Positions 12,501-25,040 of a DNA stretch of 64,000 bases are shown here, one piece after another. Where the stretch lies: assembly GCF_963583255.1 (NCBI RefSeq), contig NC_084806.1, positions 22,424,317-22,488,316 on the forward strand, given 5' to 3'. This stretch comes from Pyrus communis (lineage: Eukaryota; Streptophyta; Magnoliopsida; Rosales; Rosaceae). Position 1 is the first letter of the stretch; every line of letters starts with the position of its first letter. Both the position numbers and the translations under genes were made by a program. The notes beneath the pieces are model-generated. The model saw only the letters and a program-made list of their open reading frames with translations. It was not told where the DNA came from and ran no database searches.

Positions 12501-13875
12501 TTGGTAAGAATGCAAGATTTTTACGAATCCAAAAAAGTCTCCAATATCCATTACTTGGAAGGATTTTGATATGAGGCAGCGAAGGTGGATTGAATTGTTT
12601 AATGAACATGATTGTACGACCAGGGTGATCATAAAATTGTTCTAGCTGATGCACTTGGTGAAAAGACGGTGGTAAGAGTTAATGTCTGGCACGCTTGCCA
12701 AGATTGTCTTCTTGTGGATTGGAAATCAACTGAAGTAAAGTTGAGAATGGAAGTTTGAGAAGAAGTTGTAATTGCTAATTTTCAAGTTAAGTCTTTTTAG
12801 TAAGGTCGTACTCAAGACTCAAATGGTTAACAAAGAAAATTAAGAATTAACCAAGGTAAAGAAAGAAGGGAAAAAGAAAGATTGCTGAGTTCGAGAATAG
12901 GATGGTTATGATTGAACTTGAAGTGTTAGTTGATCAATGTACCAAGTTAGTACATTTACTCCAGTGTTGAGTAACAACCACAGTGCAACAGTACTTATAT
13001 GTTTTATGGAGAAGAGATTTGGGTTACGGAACTGCTGAGTTTTTTTTAAGTATGTTGGTTGCGCAGTTTCCGATGTAACGCCATAAGGACCATGAAATGT
13101 GTCGATTTTTGGCTGATTTGTGGAAGAAATGCTTCTGGATAGAGAAGATTCGATCACGAAAGAGTTTTGGTAGGCCCTGAAACTATGGATGAGTCTTCTC
13201 AAAGTATTCAGGTGATTAAGTTTAACCTGAGAGTAGCCAGGAATGGCAAAAGAGATTAATAGTTGAACATGTCACTAATCGAGTGTTTAACGTAGACGAT
13301 CTTATAATTTTGAAGTTTTTACTTTAGAAAAGTAAGATTCGGCTGGGAAAGGAAAGCAAATTAAGTCCTAAGTACATCGGACTTTATGTGATCATCGAAG
13401 AGTAAGTGAAGTTGCTTGAATTACTTCCAGAGTTATTGTAAGAGCATGATGTGTTTCATGATTCAACATTTTTAGAAATTTCATCACGAAAAGAAATAGT
13501 GAGATTTGGAAAGGAGACAAAATAAGTCTTAAACACATCAGACCGTTTTTGACCACTAAAGGAATCGATGAAGTTGCATACAAGTGGTGATGTCTTCAAA
13601 ATTGGCTAAGGTGCATAATGTATTATATTTCGATGTGTTGTCACTAGGTGGCAGATTCGTCACATGGAGTTCCGGTGCAACTGTTGAGAATTAATCCGGA
13701 TTAAACTGGTTGAGGAACCAAGGACGACTTTGGATTGGAAAAAGAATGTATTGAGAATTAAGACAGTGTAATTGGTAAAGAATTGGTGAAGAAAGCATTC
13801 AGTGGAAGAAATTACGTGGGAGAAGGAGAATCGGATGAGAGAGATTTATCCGAAGCTATTGTACGAGTTTAGATG
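9540..13875 (+). pseudogene. Degenerate Tekay-like gag-pol (element D)
   Basis: Broken polyprotein homologous along its length to the open reading frame at 52873-57687. Recognisable pieces in order: Gag core (about 9750-9960, with in-frame stops), zinc knuckle remnants (about 10416-10530, cysteines altered), a protease-to-RT linker (11251-11493, with LLSKGCQGYLSHVVL and LPDVFPENLPGLPP), decayed RT (about 11500-12120), RT connection/RNase H (12124-12489), a short integrase core remnant (about 12905-12970), the post-integrase region (about 13150-13440, partly duplicated at 13490-13580) and a chromodomain-like tail (about 13700-13870). The integrase zinc-finger region and much of the core are missing. 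No piece can give a working enzyme. Confidence 0.9.
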
Positions 13876-13913
13876 ATTAGTTGGTTGTTGGAATTTCGGG
13901 GACGAAATTCTAT

Positions 13914-13925
13914 AAGGAGGGAAGG
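13914..13925 (+). other. Polypurine tract of element D
   Basis: AAGGAGGGAAGG directly before the 3' LTR, the expected primer for plus-strand synthesis. The intact Tekay-like element has nearly the same tract at the same place. Confidence 0.85.
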
Positions 13926-13926
13926 T

Positions 13927-16113
13927 TGTCACAACCCGTCCCAGAATTTTAATTCCGAGGACGTGAAGTTATGAAAATGCCCTTAAACGGGACTAAGGGG
14001 CGTAAAATATGTTGTAACTTGATGATTTGGGGATTGGGTAGGATCCCACCTCCCTCAAATCTCTCCCTCATTCCCGTGCCTTGTCTCTCTCTCTCCTCCC
14101 TCACAAATCTCTCATTCTCTGAGAGTTCTCTCTCTCTCCTTCGAACTCACACAGACCACCCACAAACCACCCCAAAACTATGCCAACGAAGGATCTAAGA
14201 CCACCATCATACTCCTGAAGACCACACGAACACGATGGTACCAATTTCAGGTGAGTTTCACTTCGGAAAACATGGATTTCAATTTCACTGTGCGTGTGCA
14301 CTGTTCATGCACACGTAAAACTTGATGTTTTCTGGGATTTTGAAGCTTGTAGGAAGCTTGGTGAGATCCTAAGGAAGCTCGGAGTGCTTCGTTTGAAGGA
14401 TTTGGACGTCGGGATCACGAACTGTAAGTCCGGCCGAATTTTCGTATTTTTGGAAAAGTTTGATTCCGTTGTTTTTAGGTCCTAAAACTAGTCCAACGTG
14501 GTAGATTATGTTTAGGGCTTCATTTTGGTATAAATTACGTGAAAAATGGACATAGGAACACGGAGAATGACAAGTTCAAAATTTGGCCGGAGCTGTCGGG
14601 GCTTTTTCCGGCGAAACCACGGCGAGTTAGGGGTCGAGACAGGTATGGATGTGTTCGTCTCGTCAATACCTTCATTTTGATATATAGTACGTTGAAAATG
14701 GTTAAGAAATGAAGAAGTTATGACACTTTGAAATTTACCCAGAAATTCCGGCAAAACACTATTTCCGGCGAAACCAGTCCGGCGACGCGAGGAAGAAGAC
14801 GCGCGCGTGGGCAGCGCGTGAACAGTGCGCGTGGGGGCGCGTGAGAGCTCCAAATTGAGTTCTGAAAATTGTCACGCGTTCGTGACGTCGTGTAGATCAC
14901 CGTGGTATATTCATACACCCAAATTGAGTAACGTATGAGAAAGTTATGGACGAATGTTTGGTGTATGCGCGTTAAATAACGTCAATTTGGTTACTTTTTG
15001 TATAGGTGAAAATTATACAGAGGAAGAATGTAACCAATCTAGGGGAGGCTCAGGGACCTACGAGACGTCGATGTGATATGTGAGTGGGCAGTTATTTTTC
15101 AGTATATATATATATACGTATGCTTGACGTATTTCCCAGAAAACGTATTTTTAAAAGAAATACGAATTAAATATCCTGTCATATATGCATCATATTTTAA
15201 TATGTGCATTACCATAATTATGCATACTGTTGCATGGTGCTGAGGAGGCCCAGGTAAGTGCCAGGTAAGAGGTATTCATGTTTGTATGCAATATTAGTAG
15301 TTGAGATGTTTAGAGAGCTCATAATCTGCACCCCGGTGTTAGTGCTCCCGCCCAGGGCCAGGGCACAGTCCTTCACGTGATGTTCACCAGCACCACACGC
15401 TCGCCTTGGATCCAAGTTAGGTGCAAGCCTTGTCGTACAGACCACATTAGGTGGTTCCGACTCGTAGGTGACCCGCGATTCTTCGCACAGTCTTCACGTG
15501 ATCGTAGCACTAGAGCGTATATATTACACCCAGTCTTGTCGTACAGACCACGTTAGGTGGTTCCGACTCGTGTGCAGATTCAGATATTGAGTTGAGATTG
15601 GAGCTCTATCTGCAGCCGTACAGGTCACGTTAGGTGACTCCCGGCTGCCAGATTATATGTTATTGATGTGAATTACGCTTGAGCACTTACATTTGATTAT
15701 GAGTTTCCGTTGTGGCATATTCTCGAGCATGAATGGCATATTTATGAGCATGAATGATATATCTTTGAGCATGACTGGCATATCTATACATACGTATATA
15801 TGTTATTTTCTGGGAAACTATACTTGTTTTACAGCGAGGGGTTAGTATATGCAAAAGAGAAAAGAAGGTTTTGAATACGTTCGTTTTGCTGACCCACTCA
15901 ATTTTGTTTTGCGCCCCTCCAGGTTCAAGAATTGAAAAGGTGTGGTGACTACGAGGAAATTCAACGGTGTTCTGACAGAATGGCCAAAAATTAGGACTCA
16001 CCTTTGGGTGTTTCATCTTAGAAATTGTATCTTTAAAGCTTCCGTACTGTGCAAATGGTTACGTCACTCTCACGTGACGGCCAGCATGCCCTCCTTCGGG
16101 ACGGGGTGTGTCA
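13927..16113 (+). repeat. 3' LTR of element D
   Basis: Second 2187-bp LTR, the same length as the 5' copy and without any difference that I could see. It is followed by the AATAT target duplicate, after which LTR C resumes. Confidence 0.95.
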
Positions 16114-16118
16114 AATAT

Positions 16119-16884
16119 GACACTAGAATATAAGTGAATTTCACCTAATCGTTATGAACTTATATTCACAAGTAGTGGAGGTTGCTTATAAACAATCGCG
16201 TTAAATGAATTCTTGGCACGAGTTTCATGCTCATCATAGTAACGAATGCCTCGTCAACACTTATAGTTTTCATAATGCTTAATGATCTTTGATTGTATCT
16301 TTATTGTGCTTTTCACGTAAAGGACTTTTGGAGAATGTGGTGAATTGCGTTGCGCTAACCCATCCAATTCATTAACTTAAGGAAAACTTGACGGTTAATT
16401 TAAGCGGACCTAATTAACCCGGGGCGTTGAGTTTCATAATTTATCGAAAGACCAACTGAGAATCAATCTTGTATGCAAGTGTAACATGTGTGGAGAAGAA
16501 CCCCTTAGCTATTCTATCATCCATTCATTCCATTTCATCAATTTCATATTTACATTCTGTCTAGTTTATTTAACTTGTTTCGTTATTTCAATTTTCGTAT
16601 AAACTTAAATCCCCCTTTACTTTAATGTCAATTTAGTTAGAAATCATTTTAGTTTGTGTTTTTAAAAGCATTTTGAGTCTTTGGTTTGTCTTAGTGTTTT
16701 AAAGTTTAGTTTTACATTCTTTGAGTCTAGTTTAGTGTTTTATATATTGTTTTTACGTTTTTAAGTCAGTTTCCAAGAGATTAACAATCCCTCCTAATCC
16801 CCGGTCCAGAACGATCCCTACTTATACTTATACTACAATTGACAAAAAGAGGGTTTAATTTGTGTGCGTATAAATCTCGCATCA
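16119..16884 (+). repeat. 5' LTR of element C, right part
   Basis: Continuation of LTR C after element D, ending CTCGCATCA at 16884. Together with 6171-7303 it gives an LTR of about 1.9 kb, matching LTRs I, O and M/N. Confidence 0.9.
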
Positions 16885-16889
16885 AATTT

Positions 16890-16907
16890 TGGCGCCGTTG
16901 CCGGCGA
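16890..16907 (+). other. PBS of element C (tRNA-Asp type, one mismatch)
   Basis: TGGCGCCGTTGCCGGCGA, five bases after the LTR. It matches the complement of the plant tRNA-Asp 3' end except for a C in place of G at position 16. Confidence 0.85.
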
Positions 16908-17044
16908 TTAGCAACTTTGCTAATCCTTTGGATTGTTATTTTCGTTTTCTTTTTAGTTTTAGTTTTAGTTTCTGTTATGTATTTCAGTTTTTAGTTTTTG
17001 ATTTGTGTTTTGTTTGTTGAATTCAAGTACTAGAGAAGCACAAT

Positions 17045-17847
17045 ATGGCACTTGATAATGCTTCTCTTTTGTCACAGCTCATGGAAAGGTCCCAAATGCA
17101 AAACGTTGGTACATTTGATCTTCAATCAAGGAATAATATGTTTTCCAATACTTACAATTCGGATTGGAGTGATCATTCAACTTCTATGTGGTGGGAACCT
17201 CAAAATGTTCAACAAGAAGGATATTGGCAGCCACCTCATATTCAATATGCCCAACCAAACTCAAGTTCGTCAATAGATTATAATCAAAAGCTTAATGAAT
17301 TAATTTGTTTGGTGCAGGGCTCACAAAATCAAGTCAAGGAGGGCCAAAATCAAGACAAAAGGTTGGACCACTTGGAAAAGCAAATTGGGCAGATCGCGGA
17401 GTTCGTAGGACAGTTTCGAGACCAAGGCGAACTCCCTAGTTCAACCATTGCAAATCCGAAGGGAGAATTTGAAACTGCCAAGGAAATCATGTTGAGAAGT
17501 GACAAGGAGGTTGGAACGGACCCTCAACCATCAAAATCAAATCACAAGGAAGAGGAATACACCCAACCCACGGCAAGGGTGGAAACACCTTTGCCGAAGG
17601 CACCTATTGCTCCTACGCCATCTAATTCAAGTAAGGTTGTTCCAAATTTAATTAGTTCTAACCCCATTCCACTTAATATCCCTATTCCTTGCAGGTTCAT
17701 GAATTCCAAGGAAGAAGAAAGTGAAAAAGACATCTTGGAAGCACTTCCAAAGGTGCAAAGTAGGGAATATCATGAATTCATCAAAGAGGACGTTATTGAG
17801 GCAAACAACCCCAAAGAAATTGAATTTTATGACACAAGACAAGGACC
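17045..17847 (+). pseudogene. Gag-linker ORF of element C, 3' truncated
   Basis: ORF starting MALDNASLLSQLMERS, the same start as in elements I and O. It lacks the capsid core and CCHC knuckle of the full Athila-like Gag. It resembles the region after the knuckle: NTYNSDWSDH, then KRLDHLEKQIGQIAEFVGQF and LPSSTIANPKG, then a charged, proline-rich linker ending SEKDILEALPKVQ. About 268 residues in, the frame runs into a reversed LTR, so the final residues up to 17965 are LTR-derived. No catalytic motif is present. Probably the remnant of a non-autonomous element's only sense protein. Confidence 0.8.
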
Positions 17848-19165
17848 AAATAAGTTATCAATCAAGCAGTTAAACAAATTGAATCCACAACTCATGAAAT
17901 TCCAACCAAAGGTAATCAATTCATATTGCAAGCATAAACATGGTTTTGAATCACCCCCTAGCTAACTAGGGATTTAGCCTCTCATGTTCATAGAAAGAGA
18001 AACAAAATTGAAATTAAACATAAAGAACAAAAGATTGATTACACCTAGAACGCCCAACGAATCCACTTGAATTTTTGCGCGTTTAAGCTCCTCTTTCTTC
18101 TTCTCCTTGCTGCGGCAGAGATGTTTTTGGATGATTTGGGATGATTTTCTGGGTTGTAGATGGGTTTATGGGGATATGGTGGTGCGGCAAGGGGTGTGAG
18201 TGGTGGAGGAAGGTTGGGAATGGTGGCTGGACTAGTGGAGTGGCTGCGGATTGAAGGAGAAGGGGGATGGTGGCTGCGGCAAAGGGAGAGAATTAGGGTG
18301 ATGGATACTGAATGATGAAAAAATGAATGAATAATCTAGGCTCTAGGGTGAAATAAAGGGTACGGCTGAGATGTGGAATTAGAGGGCTTAGGGTTTATGG
18401 ATGGGAGTTGCGGCTGAGATGCTTTTGTTGCTGAAATATGAAGAATGAATGAATAATCTCCCTAGGGTGCGGCTAAGTGGTGGAATACCTAGGGTTTTCA
18501 GAAAATCCAACCCTAGCTTATTTTTATTAACTAAAATTAATTCAAAGGCTGCTAGAATTAGGAAATAAAATCAGAAATCAAAAGGGAATTGATTAATAGG
18601 TGCGGCTAGGGTTTATTTGAAAGGGAAATAGGTTTAAGTTCAGAAATTAAAGGGAGAGTGGCTGCAAGGTGCGGCTAGGGAAAAGGGTTAGGGTTTAGGT
18701 GCATAAAATGGGACAAAAATGCCCCCCTTGCACGGCAAGGGAAGGGGAGAAGGGGAAAGGCCACGGCAAAGGTTGGAAAGTGGGCTAGGGCCTTTGTTTT
18801 GTGTCCTAAAGTGCACACATGGCGTTCAAAGTGGCTAGAAAATACGGACGTTTAAGATTAGGAAAGGTTACCAAAACGGGAAACCTAGGGTTAACTTTCC
18901 TACTTCAAGTAGGAATCCTTGTTGAAGTAGGAATCCTCGTTGAAGTAGGAATTCATTGTTGGAGAAGGAATTCATCGTTTCTTCAAGTCTTCAACTCATT
19001 CATTCCTCTTTTGCTCCAAAAGACTCCAATTTGCATCTTCTTGCACACTTTGGCTTTATAATCTGAAAATGCACAAAAGTGACTTTAAACACTAAAATAA
19101 CTAAGGAAACACAACATAAATGCACGAGAACAAGCTAATTAAGTCGCATGAATATGCTCCTATCA
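17848..19165 (-). repeat. Solo LTR B, right part
   Basis: Resumption of the minus-orientation LTR, entered at the block containing AAGTTATCAATCAA and ending GCTCCTATCA, then GCGTA. About 250 bp of LTR expected between this point and the left piece is missing, so the C junction also deleted part of B. Its U3 is rich in TGCGGC and ACGGCAAGG words. Confidence 0.85.
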
Positions 19166-21994
19166 GCGTACAAGATCTATTTTTGATTTGTCAACTTCAA
19201 TCCCTTTGGCCGAAATTATGTGCCCTAAAACTATGCCTTGTTTTACCATAAAATGACATTTTTCCCAATTTAAAACAAGGTTAGCTTCAATGCATCGTTC
19301 TAAGATTAAAGTGAGATTATGTAAGCAATCGTCAAACGAATCTCCAAATACACTAAAATCATCCATAAAAACTTCAATTATTTTCTCCACAAAATCTGAA
19401 AATATACTTACCATGCATCTTTGAAAGGTGGCCGGTGCATTGCATAAACCGAATGGCATGCGACGATAAGCAAAAGTACCAAAAGGGCACGTGAAAGTGG
19501 TCTTTTCTTGGTCATTCGGAGCTATGACAATTTGATTATATCCCGAATATCCATCAAGAAAACAATAAAAAGAATGACCGGCTAACCTTTCAAGCATTTG
19601 ATCAATGAACGGCAAAGGGAAGTGGTCCTTCCTTGTGGTGGCGTTGAGCTTCCTATAATCGATGCAAACTCTCCAACCCGTTTGGATGCGTGTTGGCACA
19701 AGCTCATTCTCAGCATTCTTCACCACCGTCACTCCGGATTTCTTTGGCACTACTTGAATTGGTGAAACCCAACGGCTATCCGAGATAGGATAAATCACTC
19801 CGCAATCAAGTAATTTAATAACCTCCTTCACAACTTCCATCATTGGAGGGTTGAGTCGACGTTGAGCCTCTCGGGTTGGTTTAGCCCCCTCCTCTAGAAG
19901 TATGCGATGCATGCATGTTGTAGGGCTAATTCCCTTAATATCGGCCAAGGTCCATCCTATGGCTGTTTTGTGCTCTTTCAACACGCGAATCAATTTCTCT
20001 TCCTCCGTTGCCGTGAGTGATGAAGAAACAATGACGGGCAACGTTTCTTTGTCTCCCAAATAGACATACTTCAAGTGACTTGGCAATGGTTTAAGTTCAA
20101 GAACGGGTGCCTGAATCACTGAAGGTAATAACTTGTTAGTAGAAACAGGAATTGAAATTGGGTTTGGGGGCTTACCTTGATATTGTGGCGATGATTCAAG
20201 TGAAGCCACCATCTCGGCAATACCATCATCATGCACGGCCAGATTTGGTTCTCTACCCATTCCTTCGGCAATTGTGGTTTCAAGTGGGTCTTTGTCCAAT
20301 GAATCAAGAAAATCTTGCGCCAATGACTCAAGTATATCAATAGAGAAACAAGAATGATTGTCATTAGGATATTTAATAGTTTCAAAAAGATTGAAATCAA
20401 TAACTTCCCCGTCAAATTCCATCGTTAAAGTTCCTTTGAACACGTCGATCTTGGTGCGGGTTGTTTTCATGAAAGGTCTCCCAAGTAGGATCGGCAATGG
20501 TGTAGAATGGGATGAATCCTCCATGTCAAGCACGTAAAAGTCTGCCGGAAAGATCAAATTGTTAACCTGCACCAACACATCTTCCAAAACTCCTTTTGGA
20601 TAGGTATTAAAACGATCGACCAATTGAATAATCACACCATCGTTTTTAAGTTCTCCCAAGTTCATAAATGCATAAATTAAGTAAGGCATGACATTAATTG
20701 AAGCTCCTAAATCTAGCATAGCATGTTCAAATTTAGTATTTCCAATAACACAAGGAATTGTAAAACTACCCGGATCTTTGCATTTAGGTGGTAGTTTTCT
20801 TTGTAACACTGCCGAAACATTCTCACTTACCTGGACCACCTCTTTGTTTGAAATCCTCTTCCTTGTGGTGCAAAGCCCTTTCAAAAATTTCGCATACTTA
20901 GGAACTTGCTTAATTGCATCAAGGAGCGGAATATTGACTTGAACTTTCCTCAAGGTTTCCAGAATGTCCTTCTCATTCCCTTCTTTCTTTGATTGCCTAA
21001 ATCTACTAGGGAAGGGCACATTTAGTGGAATAGAACTTGACAAAGTCGAATTTGGACTTACCTTAGGGGTGTTGGACGGTTTTGGGGTGGTAGATGGCTG
21101 CGGCAAGGTTGGTTCCACCCTTGCCGTGGCCTTGGTGCCTTGTTGATTCTTTTCTTGCAGCAACATGTCCTCTTCTTGACTTGTTTTGGACGGTTTTGGG
21201 GTGGTTCCAACTTCCTTACCACTTCTCAATGTGATTGCCTTGGTAGATTCGAACCCTCCCTTTGGGTTGACAATGGTTGAGCTAGGGAGCTTGCCTTGGT
21301 CTCAGAATTGTCCTACAAACTCCGTAATCTGCCCAATTTGTTTTTCTAAGTGGTCCACCCTTTTGTCTTGGTTTAGCATCGCTTTTTCTTGGTTTTGCAA
21401 TGCTTTGTTTTGATTTTCTTGCCCCTGAGACAAATTGGTAAGTAACTTAAGAAGTGTAGCATTATCTAAAGACGTACCTTGATTGTTTTGGGCAGATTAG
21501 GGTGGGGTTGGATCATTGCCGTAGGTTTTGGTGTAAAACCCCAGGGGTTGTTGTCTAAAGCCTCCTTGTTGTTGAAGTTGTTGAGGCTCCCTCCACTTGA
21601 AGTTTGGATGGTCTCTCCACCCTGGATTGTATGTGTTGGAATATGGATCATTCCTTGGCTGATTTTGGCTTGGAAATCCAATGGCATTTGCACTTTCCCA
21701 TCCCCCATTCTCAATCAATTGAGGGCACTTGTCCGAAGGATGTCCTTGGATAGAACATACGCCACATACACTTGGTCCTTGTATCCTCATTCCTTCGGCC
21801 ATCTGAGACACAATAGAAGTAAGATTAGCTAATTGAGATTGAATGTCGGATTGGGAAATTACCTCATTCACTTGCTGCCGTGGGGTGTCTCTTTGTCCAA
21901 CACCATATTGTTGTGCATTCAACGCTCTATTTGCAATTAAAACCTTGGTAGCCACGGGCGTTTTGTCAACCAAAACACCTCCCACCGAGGCATC
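19166..21994 (-). pseudogene. Athila-like gag-pol, N-terminal two thirds (element A)
   Basis: Reads leftwards from 21994. Order: end of the Gag core ([26 protein letters not shown] in two pieces), CCHC knuckle CGVCSIQGHPSDKC, Gag linker, protease with [12 protein letters not shown] (about 20690-20715), then RT with [25 protein letters not shown] and the catalytic FMDD (about 19360). The frame is continuous except for two in-frame stops, TAA at 21499-21497 and TGA at 21304-21302, the latter where relatives have CGA (Arg). It is cut on the left at 19166 by solo LTR B, beyond which the polyprotein continues at 5529-5044. On the right LTR G cuts it inside Gag. Old but mildly decayed autonomous-type element. 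Confidence 0.92.
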
Positions 21995-22410
21995 TGATGT
22001 GATAAAAGATAGCACTCAAATTAAACCCTTTTTTTGACAATTGTAGTATAGATATAAGTAGGGATCGTTCTAGGCCGGGGATTAGGAGGGATTGCTAATC
22101 TAATGAAAATTGACTCAAAGATGTAAAAATATGTTTTAAAACACTTTAAATACACTCACAAGACTCTTACTAACTTATATGACTCAAAACAACCAAAAAT
22201 AACCAAAAAGACTCAATTTAGACTCTAGGACTTAATTTGGACGAAAATACACTTGGTTTTGACTCTAAAGACTCAAAAAGACTCTTTTGGACAGATTTGG
22301 AACAAATAAGAAAGGGGGTTTTGATTTTGGACGAATTTAAAAGAAAACAAGTGACTTAAAACTTTAAAACAGATTTTGGACGAAAATAAGAAAAACTAAT
22401 GGATGATGGG
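21995..22410 (-). repeat. Athila-like LTR G, left end only
   Basis: Starts TGATGTGATAAAAG after GCATC (21990-21994, possible target duplicate) inside A's gag, with the usual CAAATTAAACCC block. It is cut at 22410 by LTR H. The remainder is not in the window. Confidence 0.8.
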
Positions 22411-24638
22411 TGATGCGAGATTTTATACGCACACAAATTAAACCCTCTTTTCGTCAAATTGTAGTATAGGTGCAAGTAGGGATCGTTCTGGACCGGGGAT
22501 TAGGAGGGATTGTTAATCACTTGGATTTGACTCAAAGGACACAAAAAAAAAAATTCAAAAGACTCAAAACTGCCTAAAAACACTAACTAGGCAGTTTCTG
22601 ACCTTAAACCCAATGTTGGACGAATTTAAGATTATGGCTTGATTCAAACGTAAAATAACAATATAAAACACTATACTAGACTCAAAGAATGCAAAACTAA
22701 ACTTTAAAACACTAAAACAAACCAAAAGACTCAAAACAACACAAACACACTCAAATCTGCCTAAAAACCACTTTCTGGGCAGATTTGAGCACAAACACAA
22801 ATTTGGACGAATTTGTGTAACAAAATGACTCAAAACTCTTATAAACACAAACTAAGACACTTTCTAACTAAATTAGACAATAAAGTAAAGGGGGATTTTA
22901 ATTTGACGAAAATTGAAATAACGAAACAAGTTTAATAAACTAGACAGAATGTAAATATGAATGCGATGAAATTGAATGGATGAATGCTAGCTAGAAGGTT
23001 CTTCTCCACACATGTTACACTTGCATAATAAAATGATTTCCAATTGCATTTCAATAAATTATGAATTCTCAACACCCCAAGTTAACCGTGATGCACTAAT
23101 TAACCTTCAAATCTTCCTAACGTTATTGAATTGGATGGGTTAGCACATACAACAATTCAAAACATTCCCCACAAGTCCCCTACATGATTGCATAATAGAG
23201 ATACAAGCAAGAATCATTACGCTCTATGAAAATTATAAGTGTTGACGAGGCATTCGTTACTATGGAATACGCATGAAACTTATGCCAAGAATTCGTTTAA
23301 CGCGATTGTTTATAAGCAACCTCCACTACTTGTGAATATAAGTTTGTAACGATTAGGTGAAACTCACTTATATTCTAGCGTCATATTCATGCATGAAAAT
23401 TAAGCGTGCACTCTCAATAAACATACATAAATAAGTTATCAATCAAACGGTTAAACAAATTGAATCCACAACTTATGAAACGTAATTAGAAGTAATCAAA
23501 TCAAAATGCAAGCATAAACATTTATTTCGAATCCCCCCCTAGCCAAGGGGGGTTTAGTTCCTCATGGTACAAAACAAAGAGAATCAAAGAAACACCTAAA
23601 CATTCCAACAACTCAAACTTGAATTGTATGAACGTTTAGGCCCTCTTCTCTTCCATTCCTCATTCGTACAAAACAAAGAGTATTGAAATTAAACATTGAA
23701 ATCAAAGAAACACCTAAACATTCCAACAACTCAAACTTGAATTGTATGAACGTTTAGGCACTCTTCTCTTCCTCTTCGTTGTAGCACAAGGTCTAAGGAT
23801 AGTTTGATGGTGTGAATGGTTTGGGGAGTGGTGGAGGAATGGAAGAGGAGTGGTGGAAATGGAAGGATGGTGTTTGGATTGTAAGGGAGAGTCACGGCAA
23901 GGGTGGTGTTATGGTCTACATTCTGAAAATGGAGAGTGAATGAGAATGAATGCAATGGATGCTTGCTAGGAGGGAATGTGGCTGCATGTTTGAATGATTA
24001 AAGGATGCATGTGGGTTGGAATTGCATGTGCAATGAATATGTGGTTGCATGTGCAAGGGGACAATCTGAAAATGCATGTGAAAGCATGTGTTGGCTGCAA
24101 TGATGAAATGGATGGGAGTGCATGTGGCTTAATTAATTAAAGGGAGTGCATGTGCAATGTTTTAAAGGATGGAATGCATGTGAATATGATGGAAATCTGA
24201 TTTATTTGAAGATGCATGTGCAATGAAGTGGAATGACAGCTAGGTTATGATGATGAATGCATGTGGCTGATTTAATTGAATAAGAAAGCATGTGGATTTA
24301 ATGGTTTAAAGGGTGAATGCATGTGGATGCATGTGTTGATGAATGGGATTGTGGAGTTTCTGAAATGGTTTAAATGTCCTAAAACTAAAGGGAACAAGGT
24401 TCCAACACTTTGGTCTTCAATTAGGTCTTCAATTTCGTCCAACACTTTGGCTCCAAGCATAAGCTATCCATCCTTAGCCCAAAAGTGCTCCAAAAGTCTC
24501 CAAAATGCATCTTTTTGCTCCTTTAGCCCTTTGGACCTACAAACACACGAAAATAGCTTAAAGTACTAAAATAACTAAAGAAACATAACGTAAATGCTGA
24601 GAACAAGCCATTTAAGTCGCATGAATATGCTCCTATCA
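22411..24638 (-). repeat. 3' LTR of minus-strand element H
   Basis: A complete 2228-bp LTR in minus orientation, TGATGCGAGA to GCTCCTATCA. It is followed by PPT-like sequence and 3' UTR, so it is a 3' LTR of a minus-strand element. It carries two hairpin blocks (22563-22601 and 22750-22789), a tandemly doubled block (about 23575-23775) and an array of TGCATG words (about 23982-24330). The TATA block found in sister LTRs is missing between the doubled block and the array. Confidence 0.9.
23982..24330 (-). repeat. TGCATG(TG) array in U3 of LTR H
   Basis: I count 12 TGCATG words in about 350 bp, most followed by TG and separated by irregular 15-60-bp spacers. TGCATG is the complement of CATGCA, the RY core bound by plant B3-domain regulators of the ABI3/FUS3/LEC2 group (known); any function here is inference. 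Confidence 0.85.
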
Positions 24639-25040
24639 AATACCCCCACACTTATCTTTTGCTAGTCCTCGAGCAAAACAAAACAACAAGAGAACACGAA
24701 ACTAGACAAAACGAACAAAACACAACCTACACCTTCCAACAATCGTCTCACGGATTTCCAATGCACATGACAAGTTAAAAATCATTAGTCCCATAGATTT
24801 TAGTCATCTTCACACTTGAGTACATTCTTAATCAAAGTCACCACATACTATTTCACAATTAAGCATTTAAAACCATGTCTTGAAAGTAGTAACATGCCTT
24901 AGAGAATTTGCTCAATTCCTTACAAGATATGCATTCGTTTTTCACACAGATTTTCTGACTACACACCCTATACTAGTTATATGTGAGAAGATTGATGTAA
25001 ATATGAATTCTAACACTCACATATGTTATATCAAAGAAAG
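24639..25040 (-). other. 3' UTR fragment of element H
   Basis: Starts with the reverse of AAGTGTGGGGGTATT (PPT) and the adjoining CTCGAGGACTAGCAAAAG block, the same as the sequence before the LTRs at 31683, 46677 and 47576. It is cut at 25040 by element I. No coding sequence seen. Confidence 0.85.

Larger units (their letters stand above)
7304..16113 (+). mobile_element. Tekay/Del-like Ty3/gypsy element D (complete ends, dead coding region)
   Basis: An 8810-bp element with two 2187-bp LTRs, TGTCA ends, PBS, PPT and a perfect 5-bp target duplication AATAT (7299-7303 and 16114-16118). It sits in the LTR of element C. Its internal region is only about 4.4 kb and is a heavily mutated gag-pol. 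The two LTRs look identical: the six longer ORFs recur in both with identical translations at a constant offset of 6623. Confidence 0.95.

Noticed and set aside
19163..21229. A 688-codon minus-strand ORF taken as a complete gene
   Set aside because: It begins at TTG within the Gag linker and ends in an inserted LTR; it is the middle of pseudogene A.
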